From Planctomycetota bacterium (GTDB lineage: Bacteria > Planctomycetota > MHYJ01 > JACPRB01): a stretch of 5,978 nt of DNA. Made by a program: the position numbers and the translations under genes. Location of the stretch: positions 1 to 5,978 of the forward strand of contig JACQFK010000157.1 of assembly GCA_016200125.1 (NCBI GenBank). The letters run 5' to 3'. Of this stretch, positions 1 to 5,692 are shown in pieces. The notes beneath the pieces were generated by a model. The model had not been told where the DNA came from. It ran no database searches and saw nothing but the letters and a program-made list of their open reading frames with translations. Positions within the stretch are counted from its first letter, which is position 1. Each line of letters opens with the position of its first letter.

Positions 1-1595
1 GCGAGGCCGGCGGGCTCTCGTCCGGCACCGAGGCCTACTATTCCTTCGACTACGGCAACATCCACTTCATCTGCCTCGAGTCCTACCAGGTGCCCGCCGA
101 CGCGACCGCCTTCTCCACGATGAAGACCTGGGTGACCAACGACATCAACGCCACCACGCGCGACTGGATCATCGTCTTCTGGCACCATCCCCCCTACAGC
201 AAGGGCTCGCACGACTCGGATACCGACAGCCTGATGACCAAGATGAGGACGGACATCAACCCGATCATCGAGAACGGCGGCGTCGACCTCGTCCTCTGCG
301 GCCACAGCCATTCCTACGAGCGGTCCTTCCTGATTGACGGCCACTACGGCCTCTCCGGCACCTTCAGCGCCGCGATGAAGCTCGACGGGGGCAGCGGCAA
401 GGACCCGAACCCCTACCAAAAATCAACCGGGACCCCGGCCCATGACGGCGCCGTCTATGTCGTCGCGGGCAGTTCGGGCCAGACGGGCGGCGGCACGCTG
501 AATCATCCCGCGATGTACGTCTCGCTCAACAACCTGGGCTCGATGATCGTGGACGTCAACGGCAGCCGTCTCGACGCCCGCTTCCTGCGGGAGACCGGGG
601 CGATCGCCGATTCCTTCGCCATCGTCAAGGGCGCCGCGCCGCCTCCCACGCCCAGCATCACGGTGACGGCCACCGATCCCAATGCGTCGGAGGCAGGCGT
701 GAACACCGGCACCTTCAGCGTTTCCCGCGGCACGGCGGGCTCCTCCGCGCTCACTGTCAACCTGTCCGTGAGCGGGACGGCCACAAACGGCACGGACTAC
801 TCGATGATCGGAAGCAGCGTCACGATCCCTGCTGGCTCGGTGACCGCTACCGTCACGGTGACTCCCGTGGACGACGCCCTCCTCGAGCCGAGCGAGACGG
901 TCATCCTCACCGTGACCGCGGGCGCGGGATACACCGTGGGATCGCCCTCGACCGCGACCGTCACGATCAGCGACAACGACACGCCCGTGGTCACGATTGC
1001 CGCCACGGATTCGGCCGCGTCCGAGACGGGACCCGGCACGGGAACCTTCACGGTGACCCGCACGGGGGCCACCGGGTCGGCGCTATCGGTCGCGTTCACC
1101 GTCGGCGGGACGGCGACGGCCGGCTCCGACTACGCGTTGAGCTCGGCCAGTCCGCTGACCATTCCGGCCGGCTCGGCGAGCGCGATCGTGACGGTGACTC
1201 CGGTCGACGACGCCCTCGTGGAGTCGGGCGAAACCGTCGTCCTGACGCTGACGGCGGGAGCGGGATACTCGCTGGGGGCGTCGACCAACGCCACCGTGAA
1301 CATCAGCGACAACGACGCTCCGGCGGACGCCGACGGCGACGGGCTGCCCGACGCCTGGGAGATCGCGCACTTCGGAAACACGACCTCGCAGAATGGGTCG
1401 GGCGACCCCGACGGCGACGGGTACACGAATCTCGAAGAGTATCTGGCGGGCACCGACCCGATGGACCCGCTGTCGAAGCCCGCGGGGGTCGGGACCTCGG
1501 GCGGCGGTGGAGGCGGGGGCGGCTGCGGATTGACCGGACTGGAAGCGCTGCTGGCCCTCGCGGCGCTCCTCGCCCGGCGCAGGCGCCCGCACTAA
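1..1595 (+). CDS. Secreted purple-acid-phosphatase-like metallophosphoesterase with two Calx-beta domains and a C-terminal sorting tail (5' partial)
   Basis: The reading frame is open from base 3, so the gene starts upstream of the window; the ATG at 90 is internal, because the preceding codons already encode conserved phosphatase sequence (GTEAYYSFDYGNIHF). The window holds 530 residues of the C-terminal part. Visible metal-site motifs are HHPPYS (from 183) and GHSHSYER (300-323), the latter typical of purple acid phosphatases; the DxG/H, GD and GNHE motifs must lie upstream. Two Calx-beta domains follow (about 648-1319), each ending in ISDND. Next come two acidic DxDGDG loops (1326 and 1404) like thrombospondin type 3 or dockerin calcium sites. 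The end is eight glycines, one Cys (1524-1526), a hydrophobic helix and RRRR before the stop: a tripartite sorting signal of the MYXO/GlyGly/Synerg-CTERM kind. I infer an exported, probably surface-attached phosphomonoesterase or phosphodiesterase; substrate unknown. Confidence 0.9.
   Translation, partial: EAGGLSSGTEAYYSFDYGNIHFICLESYQVPADATAFSTMKTWVTNDINATTRDWIIVFWHHPPYSKGSHDSDTDSLMTKMRTDINPIIENGGVDLVLCGHSHSYERSFLIDGHYGLSGTFSAAMKLDGGSGKDPNPYQKSTGTPAHDGAVYVVAGSSGQTGGGTLNHPAMYVSLNNLGSMIVDVNGSRLDARFLRETGAIADSFAIVKGAAPPPTPSITVTATDPNASEAGVNTGTFSVSRGTAGSSALTVNLSVSGTATNGTDYSMIGSSVTIPAGSVTATVTVTPVDDALLEPSETVILTVTAGAGYTVGSPSTATVTISDNDTPVVTIAATDSAASETGPGTGTFTVTRTGATGSALSVAFTVGGTATAGSDYALSSASPLTIPAGSASAIVTVTPVDDALVESGETVVLTLTAGAGYSLGASTNATVNISDNDAPADADGDGLPDAWEIAHFGNTTSQNGSGDPDGDGYTNLEEYLAGTDPMDPLSKPAGVGTSGGGGGGGGCGLTGLEALLALAALLARRRRPH
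648..1319 (+). repeat. Tandem pair of Calx-beta domain repeats
   Basis: Two consecutive 336-bp units (about 648-983 and 984-1319) encode the same 112-residue domain. The patterns ASE(A/T)G-GTF-V-R near the start, SGTAT-G(T/S)DY in the middle and VTVTPVDDAL(L/V)E-(S/G)ETV toward the end recur in register. DNA identity is also visible: the ten bases at 855-864 recur at 1191-1200, and the ATC AGC GAC AAC GAC end recurs exactly 336 bp later. This implies duplication of one domain with later drift. Calx-beta domains are calcium-binding beta-sandwich modules common in large secreted bacterial proteins, where they act as stalks or adhesive spacers; here they separate the enzyme from the C-terminal anchor. 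Confidence 0.88.
1497..1592 (+). other. C-terminal Gly8-Cys-helix-Arg sorting signal
   Basis: The last residues of the first gene are eight consecutive Gly codons (1500-1523), Cys (1524-1526), a hydrophobic Leu/Ala segment with the core LEALLALAALLA, and four Arg codons (1575-1586), then Pro-His-stop. This follows the tripartite plan of PEP-CTERM-like sorting tags: a motif, a membrane helix and a basic cluster. The Gly-rich run with a single Cys resembles the MYXO-CTERM and Synerg-CTERM classes, in which the Cys is thought to be the processing and attachment site. Which class it belongs to cannot be decided by eye, and the processing protease is not in the window. Confidence 0.75.
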
Positions 1596-1599
1596 GGAG

Positions 1600-1630
1600 T
1601 TGACGCGCCCGGTCCGGCGAGTGCTATATG
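1600..1630 (+). promoter_or_regulatory. Sigma-70-like promoter with extended -10, likely leaderless
   Basis: TTGACG at 1600-1605 matches five of six bases of the -35 consensus. TATATG at 1625-1630 is a plausible -10 and is preceded by TG-C at 1622-1624, the extended -10 element. The spacer is 19 bp, at the long end of the accepted range. Transcription would start about 6-8 bases after the -10, at roughly 1636-1638, which is the ATG of the lipoprotein phosphatase. The mRNA would then have essentially no 5' leader, in keeping with the absence of a Shine-Dalgarno sequence at the usual distance. The AAGGAG at 1594-1599 overlaps the upstream stop codon and is badly placed for any of the starts. 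Confidence 0.6.
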
Positions 1631-1635
1631 ACAGC

Positions 1636-2790
1636 ATGCACCGGGCGCTGCCGCTCCTTCTCCTGGCCGCCGTTTCCTGCGGCCGTCCCACCTCCGACGC
1701 TCCGGTTCCGCCGGTGGTCACAAGACCCGCTCCGCCGCCTCCGGAAGAGCCCGCGTTCCGCTTCCAGGAGGACTATCAGACCCGGCGGGTTCCCGTCGAG
1801 GGGCCGATCCGCCGGGGACCCTACGTGCAGGCCGTGGGGACCGATCGGGCCACGATCTGCTTCGAGACGGTGGAGGAGGTCGAAGGCAAGGCGATCTGCG
1901 ACGGCAGGACCTCCACGGGGGTACGCGGCCGGCGCCACGCGATCGAACTCAAGGACCTGAAGCCGGGCACCCGCTACTCCTACTCGATCGAGCCGGGCGG
2001 CTTCAGCGCGAGCTTCAAGACCTCGCCCGACGCCGCGGGCGACCTGTTCTTCGTCGCCTGGGGCGACAGCCGGACTTACTACGAGCGCCTGGCCCGCGTC
2101 GCCGCGCTGGCCGCGAAGGACCTGCCCGACTTCTCGGTCCACAGCGGCGACCTGGTCGACGAGGGGACGATCGAGGAGTGCTGGGACCGCTTCTTCGAGT
2201 CGGCGGCGCCGCTGCTCCGGACCGGCGCCTTCTGGCCCTCCATCGGGAACCACGAGATCGGCGCGAAGCAGTACTTCGATCTCTTCGTCCTGCCCGAGCC
2301 GGAGAACTACTACACCTTCATCGCCGGACCGGCGCAGTTCTTCATCCTGGACGCCAACTGGCAGCCGCGGAAGGATCCGAAGCAGCTCGCCTGGTTCGCA
2401 GAGGAGATCCGGAAGAGCAAGGCGCGCTTCCGCTTCGTCGTGCTGCACCATCCGCTCGTCTCCTGCCCCGACGACGACTTCGTGTTCGACAAGGAGTCGA
2501 GCATGTACGCCCTCTACGGCCGGATGATCGAGGAGGGCAAGGTCAACGTCGTCTTCCAGGGCCACAACCACAACTATCAGCGGGCCGAGCGGAAGGAGGT
2601 CGTGTACATCACGACCGGCGGCGCCGGCGCGCCGCTCTACCCGGTGGGCGACCTCACGCCCGAGACGAAGTTCGCCCGCGAGGTGCACCACTACGTGCGG
2701 GTCCGCCTGACCGGACGGAAGTGGAGCCTCGAGTGCGTGGACTGGAGCGGCAGGGTCATCGACAGCGACGAGCGGACCGTCGGTCCCTAG
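1636..2790 (+). CDS. Lipoprotein metallophosphoesterase (purple-acid-phosphatase-like)
   Basis: A 384-residue phosphohydrolase predicted to be membrane-anchored outside the cytoplasm. From the ATG at 1636 the protein begins MHRALPLLLLAAVSC, a short lipoprotein signal with the lipid-bearing Cys at 15, followed by a Pro-rich tether (about 18-39). Residues about 57-130 look like the fibronectin-like N-terminal domain of purple acid phosphatases (RGPYVQ, LKPGTRYSYSI). The catalytic domain has its motifs in order: GDSR (Asp144), GDLVDEG (Asp172), GNHE (Asn205, His206), LHHPL (His271/272) and GHNHNYQR (His310, His312). The Tyr that ligates iron in true purple enzymes (GDxxY) is Asp175 here, so it is probably a related non-purple metalloenzyme. 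A TTG at 1600 would add 12 residues but overlaps the -35 box and spoils the signal peptide; a GTG at 1621 overlaps the -10. It lies 40 bp after another phosphatase, suggesting related roles. Substrate unknown. Confidence 0.9.
   Translation: MHRALPLLLLAAVSCGRPTSDAPVPPVVTRPAPPPPEEPAFRFQEDYQTRRVPVEGPIRRGPYVQAVGTDRATICFETVEEVEGKAICDGRTSTGVRGRRHAIELKDLKPGTRYSYSIEPGGFSASFKTSPDAAGDLFFVAWGDSRTYYERLARVAALAAKDLPDFSVHSGDLVDEGTIEECWDRFFESAAPLLRTGAFWPSIGNHEIGAKQYFDLFVLPEPENYYTFIAGPAQFFILDANWQPRKDPKQLAWFAEEIRKSKARFRFVVLHHPLVSCPDDDFVFDKESSMYALYGRMIEEGKVNVVFQGHNHNYQRAERKEVVYITTGGAGAPLYPVGDLTPETKFAREVHHYVRVRLTGRKWSLECVDWSGRVIDSDERTVGP
2787..2790. other. CTAG junction: interlocked stop codons of convergent genes
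   Basis: The plus-strand phosphatase ends with TAG at 2788-2790 and the minus-strand carbonic anhydrase ends with TAG at 2789-2787. Both are read from the same palindrome CTAG, giving a 4-bp tail-to-tail overlap. No terminator hairpin can fit between the genes, so each transcript must run into the other gene or end within coding sequence. Confidence 0.95.
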
Positions 2791-3335
2791 CCGAGCATCC
2801 GGACCGCGCCCGTCTCCAGATCGTAAACCGCGCCCGCGATCCGCAGCTCCCCCCTCTCCTCGCGCTCCCGGAGCGCCCGGCAGCGCTCGCGCAGTTCGCG
2901 CACGGTGTGGAGGACGTTGGCCTCGACGGCCTGGTCGAGCGTCGCGCCCGCCGGAAGGGCGGAAAGGGCGGGGCGGATGCGGCGCGAGAGCTCGTAAAGC
3001 GATCCCTCGGAGCGGTCCTTCGAATGCGCCAGCCGCACGGCGCTGCAGCCCGTGTGGCCGAGCACGAGGACCAGCGGGCAGCGGTGGCGGACCACCGCGA
3101 CCTCGAGGCTCCCGGCCGCCTCGGGCGAGAAGACGTTGCCCGCGATCCGCACCGTGTAGAAGGTTCCGGGAGGCTGGTCGAAGAGGACCTCCGGCACGAT
3201 GCGCTCGTCGGCGCAGGTGAGGATCGCGACCGAGAGGATGCGATCCCTCCGGCGCATGGCGGCCCTGCCCGCCTGCCGCGCCTTCAGGTTCCCCGAGTTG
3301 AGCCGGGAGAGGATCTGGCCTGCATCGTCCGCCAT
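2787..3335 (-). CDS. Beta-class carbonic anhydrase
   Basis: A 182-residue zinc enzyme catalysing reversible hydration of CO2 to bicarbonate, presumably in the cytoplasm since no signal peptide is visible. The family signature is complete: CADER at 41-45 supplies the zinc ligand Cys41 and the Asp43-Arg45 dyad, RIAGN is at 63-67, and HTGC at 94-97 supplies His94 and Cys97. The end, AGAVYDLETGAV, matches the usual C-terminal strand of the family. Length is normal for a short bacterial beta enzyme. The ATG at 3335 is preceded on its strand by AAGGG three to four bases upstream, a slightly close but usable ribosome binding site. It is transcribed alone, divergent from the hydrolase and convergent with the phosphatase. 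No sulfate or bicarbonate transporter is adjacent, so a specific carbon-concentrating role cannot be inferred. Confidence 0.97.
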   Translation of the reverse strand: MADDAGQILSRLNSGNLKARQAGRAAMRRRDRILSVAILTCADERIVPEVLFDQPPGTFYTVRIAGNVFSPEAAGSLEVAVVRHRCPLVLVLGHTGCSAVRLAHSKDRSEGSLYELSRRIRPALSALPAGATLDQAVEANVLHTVRELRERCRALREREERGELRIAGAVYDLETGAVRMLG

Positions 3336-3435
3336 TCACCCTTAGGACTGCGGCCCCGGACTCCGGTTACCCGAAAACTCTTCGGGACTTCGCCGAATCC
3401 GCGGCCTATCATGTCCCGGATTCCAGGGGGGCTCC
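3336..3435. promoter_or_regulatory. Divergent intergenic region between carbonic anhydrase and hydrolase
   Basis: This 100-bp gap must hold the promoters of both flanking genes. For the plus-strand gene, TATCAT at 3407-3412 is a five-of-six -10 match, but I see no convincing -35 at 16-19 bp. AGGGGGG at 3425-3431 is a G-rich ribosome binding site four to five bases before the ATG at 3436. An inverted repeat CCCGAA / TTCGGG (3370-3375 and 3381-3386, loop of five) lies in the middle. It has no following T-tract, so it is more likely an operator-like or chance palindrome than a terminator. For the minus-strand gene I could not pick a promoter. Confidence 0.4.
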
Positions 3436-4476
3436 ATGACGCGCATCTTCACCGTCTACAACTGCGGGACCGGCTTCAACCGCGAAAAGACCGACGAGCT
3501 GGTAGCCAGCCTGGCCTCGCGGACCGGGGGAAGCGAGAACCGCGACTGGATGATCAACGACGGCCCGGGCAGCGCCCAGGGGAAGAAGAGCGCCGCCCGC
3601 ACGCCCGGCACCTTCGATCCCGTGAGCGGCAAATCGCTGAGCTCCCCCTTCGCCAAGCTCAAGGGGATGATCTCGGGCTTCGGCTGGACGCAGAACGTCG
3701 AGCACGCAATGGCCGTGATCAAGGCGATCAACGCGGGCTCGAACCAGAAGATCGAGGTCGTGAACATGGCGGGCTGGAGCCGCGGCGCGGTCACCTGCCA
3801 CATGCTTTCGCACGCGATGCAGGCCGACCCGGACACGAAGCAGATCCGGGTCAACATCTTCGCGCTGGACCCGGTGCCGGGCCCGGGCAACTTCGGCCCC
3901 GAGCAGATCACGATCCCGGGGAACTGCTTCAACTACACGGCCGTGTTCCAGGAGGACGAGGCGCGGAAGATCATGAAGCCGGTCGTCGTCGACCCGCTCA
4001 ACGACGAGGATTCCGAGACGCACTTCAAGTTCATCCCGATGCCCGGCGCGCACAACACCGGCGTGATGCGGCTCAAGACGGAGGTCGGCCTGATCGTCGC
4101 CTACCTGGCCCACAAGTTCCTCTCGAAGCACGGGACCTCGATCTCTGAGAAGCTCGCGCTCAGTTCGCGCGACCTCTGCGAGCTCTACGCGAAGATCCGG
4201 ATCGACATCAAGAAGTACCGCGCGATGCGGGGGAGCGGCGCCCAGCGGAAGCTGCTGGGAACGGAGGCGCGCGGCATGGTGTCGAACCCCTTTCGCGACA
4301 CGGCCTATTTCATCAACGACCACCACCGGAAGCACTTCGAGAAGATGTTTCCCTCGATCTGGAGCGCGATCAGCGGCGCGCAGGTCGACGGGTCGACCCT
4401 GTCGGCGGCGCTTCAGCGGGTCCAGTCGATCGCGCCGACGACCTACCTCTCCTTCCAGGAAGTCGGTATTCTCTAG
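3436..4476 (+). CDS. Orphan alpha/beta hydrolase, DUF2235/lipase-effector-like (GWSRGA)
   Basis: A 346-residue protein without signal peptide or membrane helix. The N-terminus RIFTVYNCGTGFNR resembles the opening strand of DUF2235 proteins (FDGTGNN type), except that Cys10 stands where Asp is usual. A nucleophile elbow GWSRGA (Ser115) follows a strand (EVVNMA). FALDPVPGPGN puts Asp145 where the catalytic acid is expected. The stretch FQEDEARK then PMPGAHNTG (His206) parallels the DE-R...PGVHSDVGG block carrying the catalytic His of that family. I therefore infer a Ser115-Asp145-His206 triad and esterase or phospholipase activity. The last 130 residues look helical and match nothing I know. 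Known relatives include type VI secretion phospholipases (Tle), but no VgrG, PAAR or immunity gene is visible here. From memory, similar VYNCGTG...AGWSRGA proteins of unknown function occur in Legionella; I cannot verify this. Gene call certain, function tentative. Confidence 0.88.
   Translation: MTRIFTVYNCGTGFNREKTDELVASLASRTGGSENRDWMINDGPGSAQGKKSAARTPGTFDPVSGKSLSSPFAKLKGMISGFGWTQNVEHAMAVIKAINAGSNQKIEVVNMAGWSRGAVTCHMLSHAMQADPDTKQIRVNIFALDPVPGPGNFGPEQITIPGNCFNYTAVFQEDEARKIMKPVVVDPLNDEDSETHFKFIPMPGAHNTGVMRLKTEVGLIVAYLAHKFLSKHGTSISEKLALSSRDLCELYAKIRIDIKKYRAMRGSGAQRKLLGTEARGMVSNPFRDTAYFINDHHRKHFEKMFPSIWSAISGAQVDGSTLSAALQRVQSIAPTTYLSFQEVGIL
4473..4476. other. Second CTAG junction of convergent genes
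   Basis: The hydrolase stop TAG (4474-4476) and the minus-strand yvcK stop TAG (4475-4473) share one CTAG palindrome, exactly as at 2787-2790. Again there is no intergenic space for a terminator. Confidence 0.95.
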
Positions 4477-5465
4477 ATGAGCGACCGCAGGATGCGACCG
4501 AGCTTGGCGGGGTCGTGGCGGATGAAGTGCTGGCCGACGATCATGCCCTGGCCGGCGGGGCGGGCGTAGAGGGTGAGGACGTCCTTGCCCTCGGGCTCCA
4601 GCAGGTCCGCCTGGATGACCCGGGTCTCGAGCAGGCCCTCGACGTCGAGCCGCACCGGCTCGGCGCCGTCCTTGCGGTAGGCGCGCGACCACTTCTCGGG
4701 GGGCCGCCTCGAGTTGACGATCGCCACGTCGGGCGAGGTGCCCAGGTAGATCGAGAGCTGCTCGATGTGATCGCGCGCGCTCATGCCGTCGGTCTGCCCC
4801 GGGTGGGTCATGATGTTCACGACCTGGACCTTGAGCGCCCGGGAGACGCGCAGGGCGGTCTGGATCCCGCGCGTGAGGAGGGCGCTGATGATCCCGGTCA
4901 TGAAGGAGCCGGGGCAGAAGACGATGAGGTCGGCGTGGGCGATCGCGCGGATGCAGGCCGGGAGGCAGGTGACCACGGGCCAGTGGAAGAGGCGGCGGAT
5001 GGGGACGCGGGGGGAGCGGCCGATGATCTCCCACTCGCCGCGCACCATGCGGCCGTCGGCGAGCTCGGCGCAGATGTGGGTCGACTGGTCGGAGACGGGG
5101 AGGATCGTGTGGGGCACGCCGAGCTCCACGCGCAGGGCGTCGATCGCCTCGGAGAGCGAGCCTTTCATGCGGATCAGCCCGCAGACGATGAGGTTGCCGA
5201 GGCTCACCCCGTCGAGCTCGCCTTCGCGGAAGCGCCAGCGGAGGAGGTTGCCGAGCAGGCGGTCGTCCCCGGCGAGTGAGGCGAGGCAGTTGCGGATGTC
5301 GCCCACCTGGGGGATGCCGAAGATCTTGCGGAGCTGGCCGCTGTGGCCCCCGTTGTCGGTGACGCCGACGAGGGCGGTGATGTCGAGGGGGAAGCGGGCG
5401 AGACCGCGGAGGACCTGCGACTGGCCGGTTCCCCCTCCGATGCAAACAACGCGTTTGCGAGGCAC
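4473..5465 (-). CDS. yvcK: YvcK/GlmR family UDP-sugar-binding protein (CofD-like, UPF0052)
   Basis: A 330-residue cytoplasmic protein of normal family length. Family members bind UDP-GlcNAc and, in Bacillus and relatives, link central carbon metabolism (growth on gluconeogenic sources) to cell-wall precursor synthesis. The signature blocks are all present: VVCIGGGTGQ at 6-15 (nucleotide-binding loop), GVTDNGGHSGQLR at 34-46, GDIRNCL at 55-61, SLGNLI at 88-93, FCPGSFMTGII at 183-193 and NIMTHPGQTDGM at 217-228. Small departures from the usual form are GGHSG where GGSSG is common and FMTG where LYTS is common. The start is GTG at 5465: an in-frame TAG lies four codons upstream (5477-5475) and there is no other start between, so this choice is forced. 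The ribosome binding site is weak. The gene stands alone, without the yvcJ and whiA neighbours seen in Firmicutes, and converges with the orphan hydrolase. Confidence 0.96.
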   Translation of the reverse strand: MPRKRVVCIGGGTGQSQVLRGLARFPLDITALVGVTDNGGHSGQLRKIFGIPQVGDIRNCLASLAGDDRLLGNLLRWRFREGELDGVSLGNLIVCGLIRMKGSLSEAIDALRVELGVPHTILPVSDQSTHICAELADGRMVRGEWEIIGRSPRVPIRRLFHWPVVTCLPACIRAIAHADLIVFCPGSFMTGIISALLTRGIQTALRVSRALKVQVVNIMTHPGQTDGMSARDHIEQLSIYLGTSPDVAIVNSRRPPEKWSRAYRKDGAEPVRLDVEGLLETRVIQADLLEPEGKDVLTLYARPAGQGMIVGQHFIRHDPAKLGRILRSLI

Positions 5466-5511
5466 GGTCCAAGTCTAGCAGATAATCGCGCCCCGCGCCC
5501 TGGACCCGGCG

Positions 5512-5517
5512 TATAAT
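5512..5517 (+). promoter_or_regulatory. Perfect -10 box (TATAAT)
   Basis: TATAAT at 5512-5517 is an exact -10 consensus in very GC-rich surroundings. No TTGACA-like -35 lies 16-19 bp upstream (the region is CGCGCCCC-like), so if used it depends on an activator or on another sigma contact. Transcription from it would begin near 5524 and give the zinc-ribbon gene a leader of about 170 bases. Confidence 0.4.
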
Positions 5518-5638
5518 CGGATAGACGGTCCATCGATAGGAAAAGGGTTGGGGTTGTCCATCGTCCCGGGAAGGGAAGTCCACACACCGGCACCGGCAGC
5601 GGCGACCGAATCAGATCCCTCTTTGAATGCAGGCCCGG

Positions 5639-5659
5639 GCTCCGCCCTTGCGGCGGGGC
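5639..5659 (+). other. GC-rich hairpin in the zinc-ribbon leader
   Basis: GCTCCGCC (5639-5646) pairs with GGCGGGGC (5652-5659), including one T-G wobble, around the five-base loop CTTGC. The eight-base-pair stem ends 15 bases before the ribosome binding site. There is no T-tract, so it is not a classical intrinsic terminator. It could stabilise or regulate the leader, or be a by-product of base composition. Confidence 0.4.
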
Positions 5660-5674
5660 GGCCAGGAAACCGTT

Positions 5675-5684
5675 GAGGAAAGGG
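5675..5684 (+). promoter_or_regulatory. Ribosome binding site of the zinc-ribbon gene
   Basis: GAGGAAAGGG at 5675-5684 lies eight bases before the ATG at 5693, a strong and well-spaced Shine-Dalgarno sequence. It fixes the start of a gene that is cut by the window end. Confidence 0.75.
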
Positions 5685-5692
5685 CATCCGCC

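Larger units (their letters stand above)
5466..5692. promoter_or_regulatory. Divergent intergenic region and long 5' leader of the zinc-ribbon gene
   Basis: This 227-bp stretch separates yvcK from the zinc-ribbon gene and contains no convincing gene. It holds a plus-strand TATAAT (5512-5517), a GC-rich hairpin (5639-5659) and a ribosome binding site (5675-5684). Short repeats are also present: ACGGTCC at 5464-5470 and 5525-5531, and GTCCATCG at 5528-5535 and 5556-5563. GGTCCA (5466-5471) and TGGACC (5501-5506) form an inverted repeat just upstream of the yvcK start. I recognise no riboswitch or known RNA class in it, and could not place a promoter for yvcK. Confidence 0.5.

Noticed and set aside
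90..92. ATG at 90 as the start of the first gene
   Set aside because: In-frame codons upstream to base 3 encode conserved phosphatase sequence, so the true start is outside the window.
1600..1635. TTG (1600) or GTG (1621) start for the lipoprotein phosphatase
   Set aside because: Both overlap the promoter elements, AAGGAG abuts the TTG with no spacing, and only the ATG at 1636 gives a standard lipoprotein signal peptide.
1624..3339. A 571-codon minus-strand open frame
   Set aside because: It is antisense to the lipoprotein phosphatase and out of frame with carbonic anhydrase, whose complete motifs lie in a different frame.
3370..3386. Intrinsic terminator at CCCGAA/TTCGGG
   Set aside because: No T-tract on either side, and it lies upstream of both divergent genes, where no transcript needs to end.
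2178..4148. A 656-codon plus-strand open frame overlapping the phosphatase, carbonic anhydrase and hydrolase
   Set aside because: It runs across the ends of three well-supported genes in another frame, is full of low-complexity Arg/Ala/Gly/Pro sequence, and has no domain. It is a GC-bias shadow.
4515..5279. A 254-codon plus-strand open frame antisense to yvcK
   Set aside because: Its Gly/Asp/Ala/Val/Glu-rich composition is typical of reverse-strand reading of a GC-rich gene; no motif and no ribosome binding site.
3409..5583. A 724-codon minus-strand open frame
   Set aside because: It overlaps the hydrolase in antisense and yvcK in another frame, with Arg/Pro/His-rich shadow composition and no motifs.
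5525..5692. RNase P RNA or another known structured RNA suggested by the GAGGAAAG string
   Set aside because: The string continues as GGG, not as the RNase P GTCC motif, and sits exactly where a Shine-Dalgarno sequence is expected; no other conserved RNase P elements are visible.
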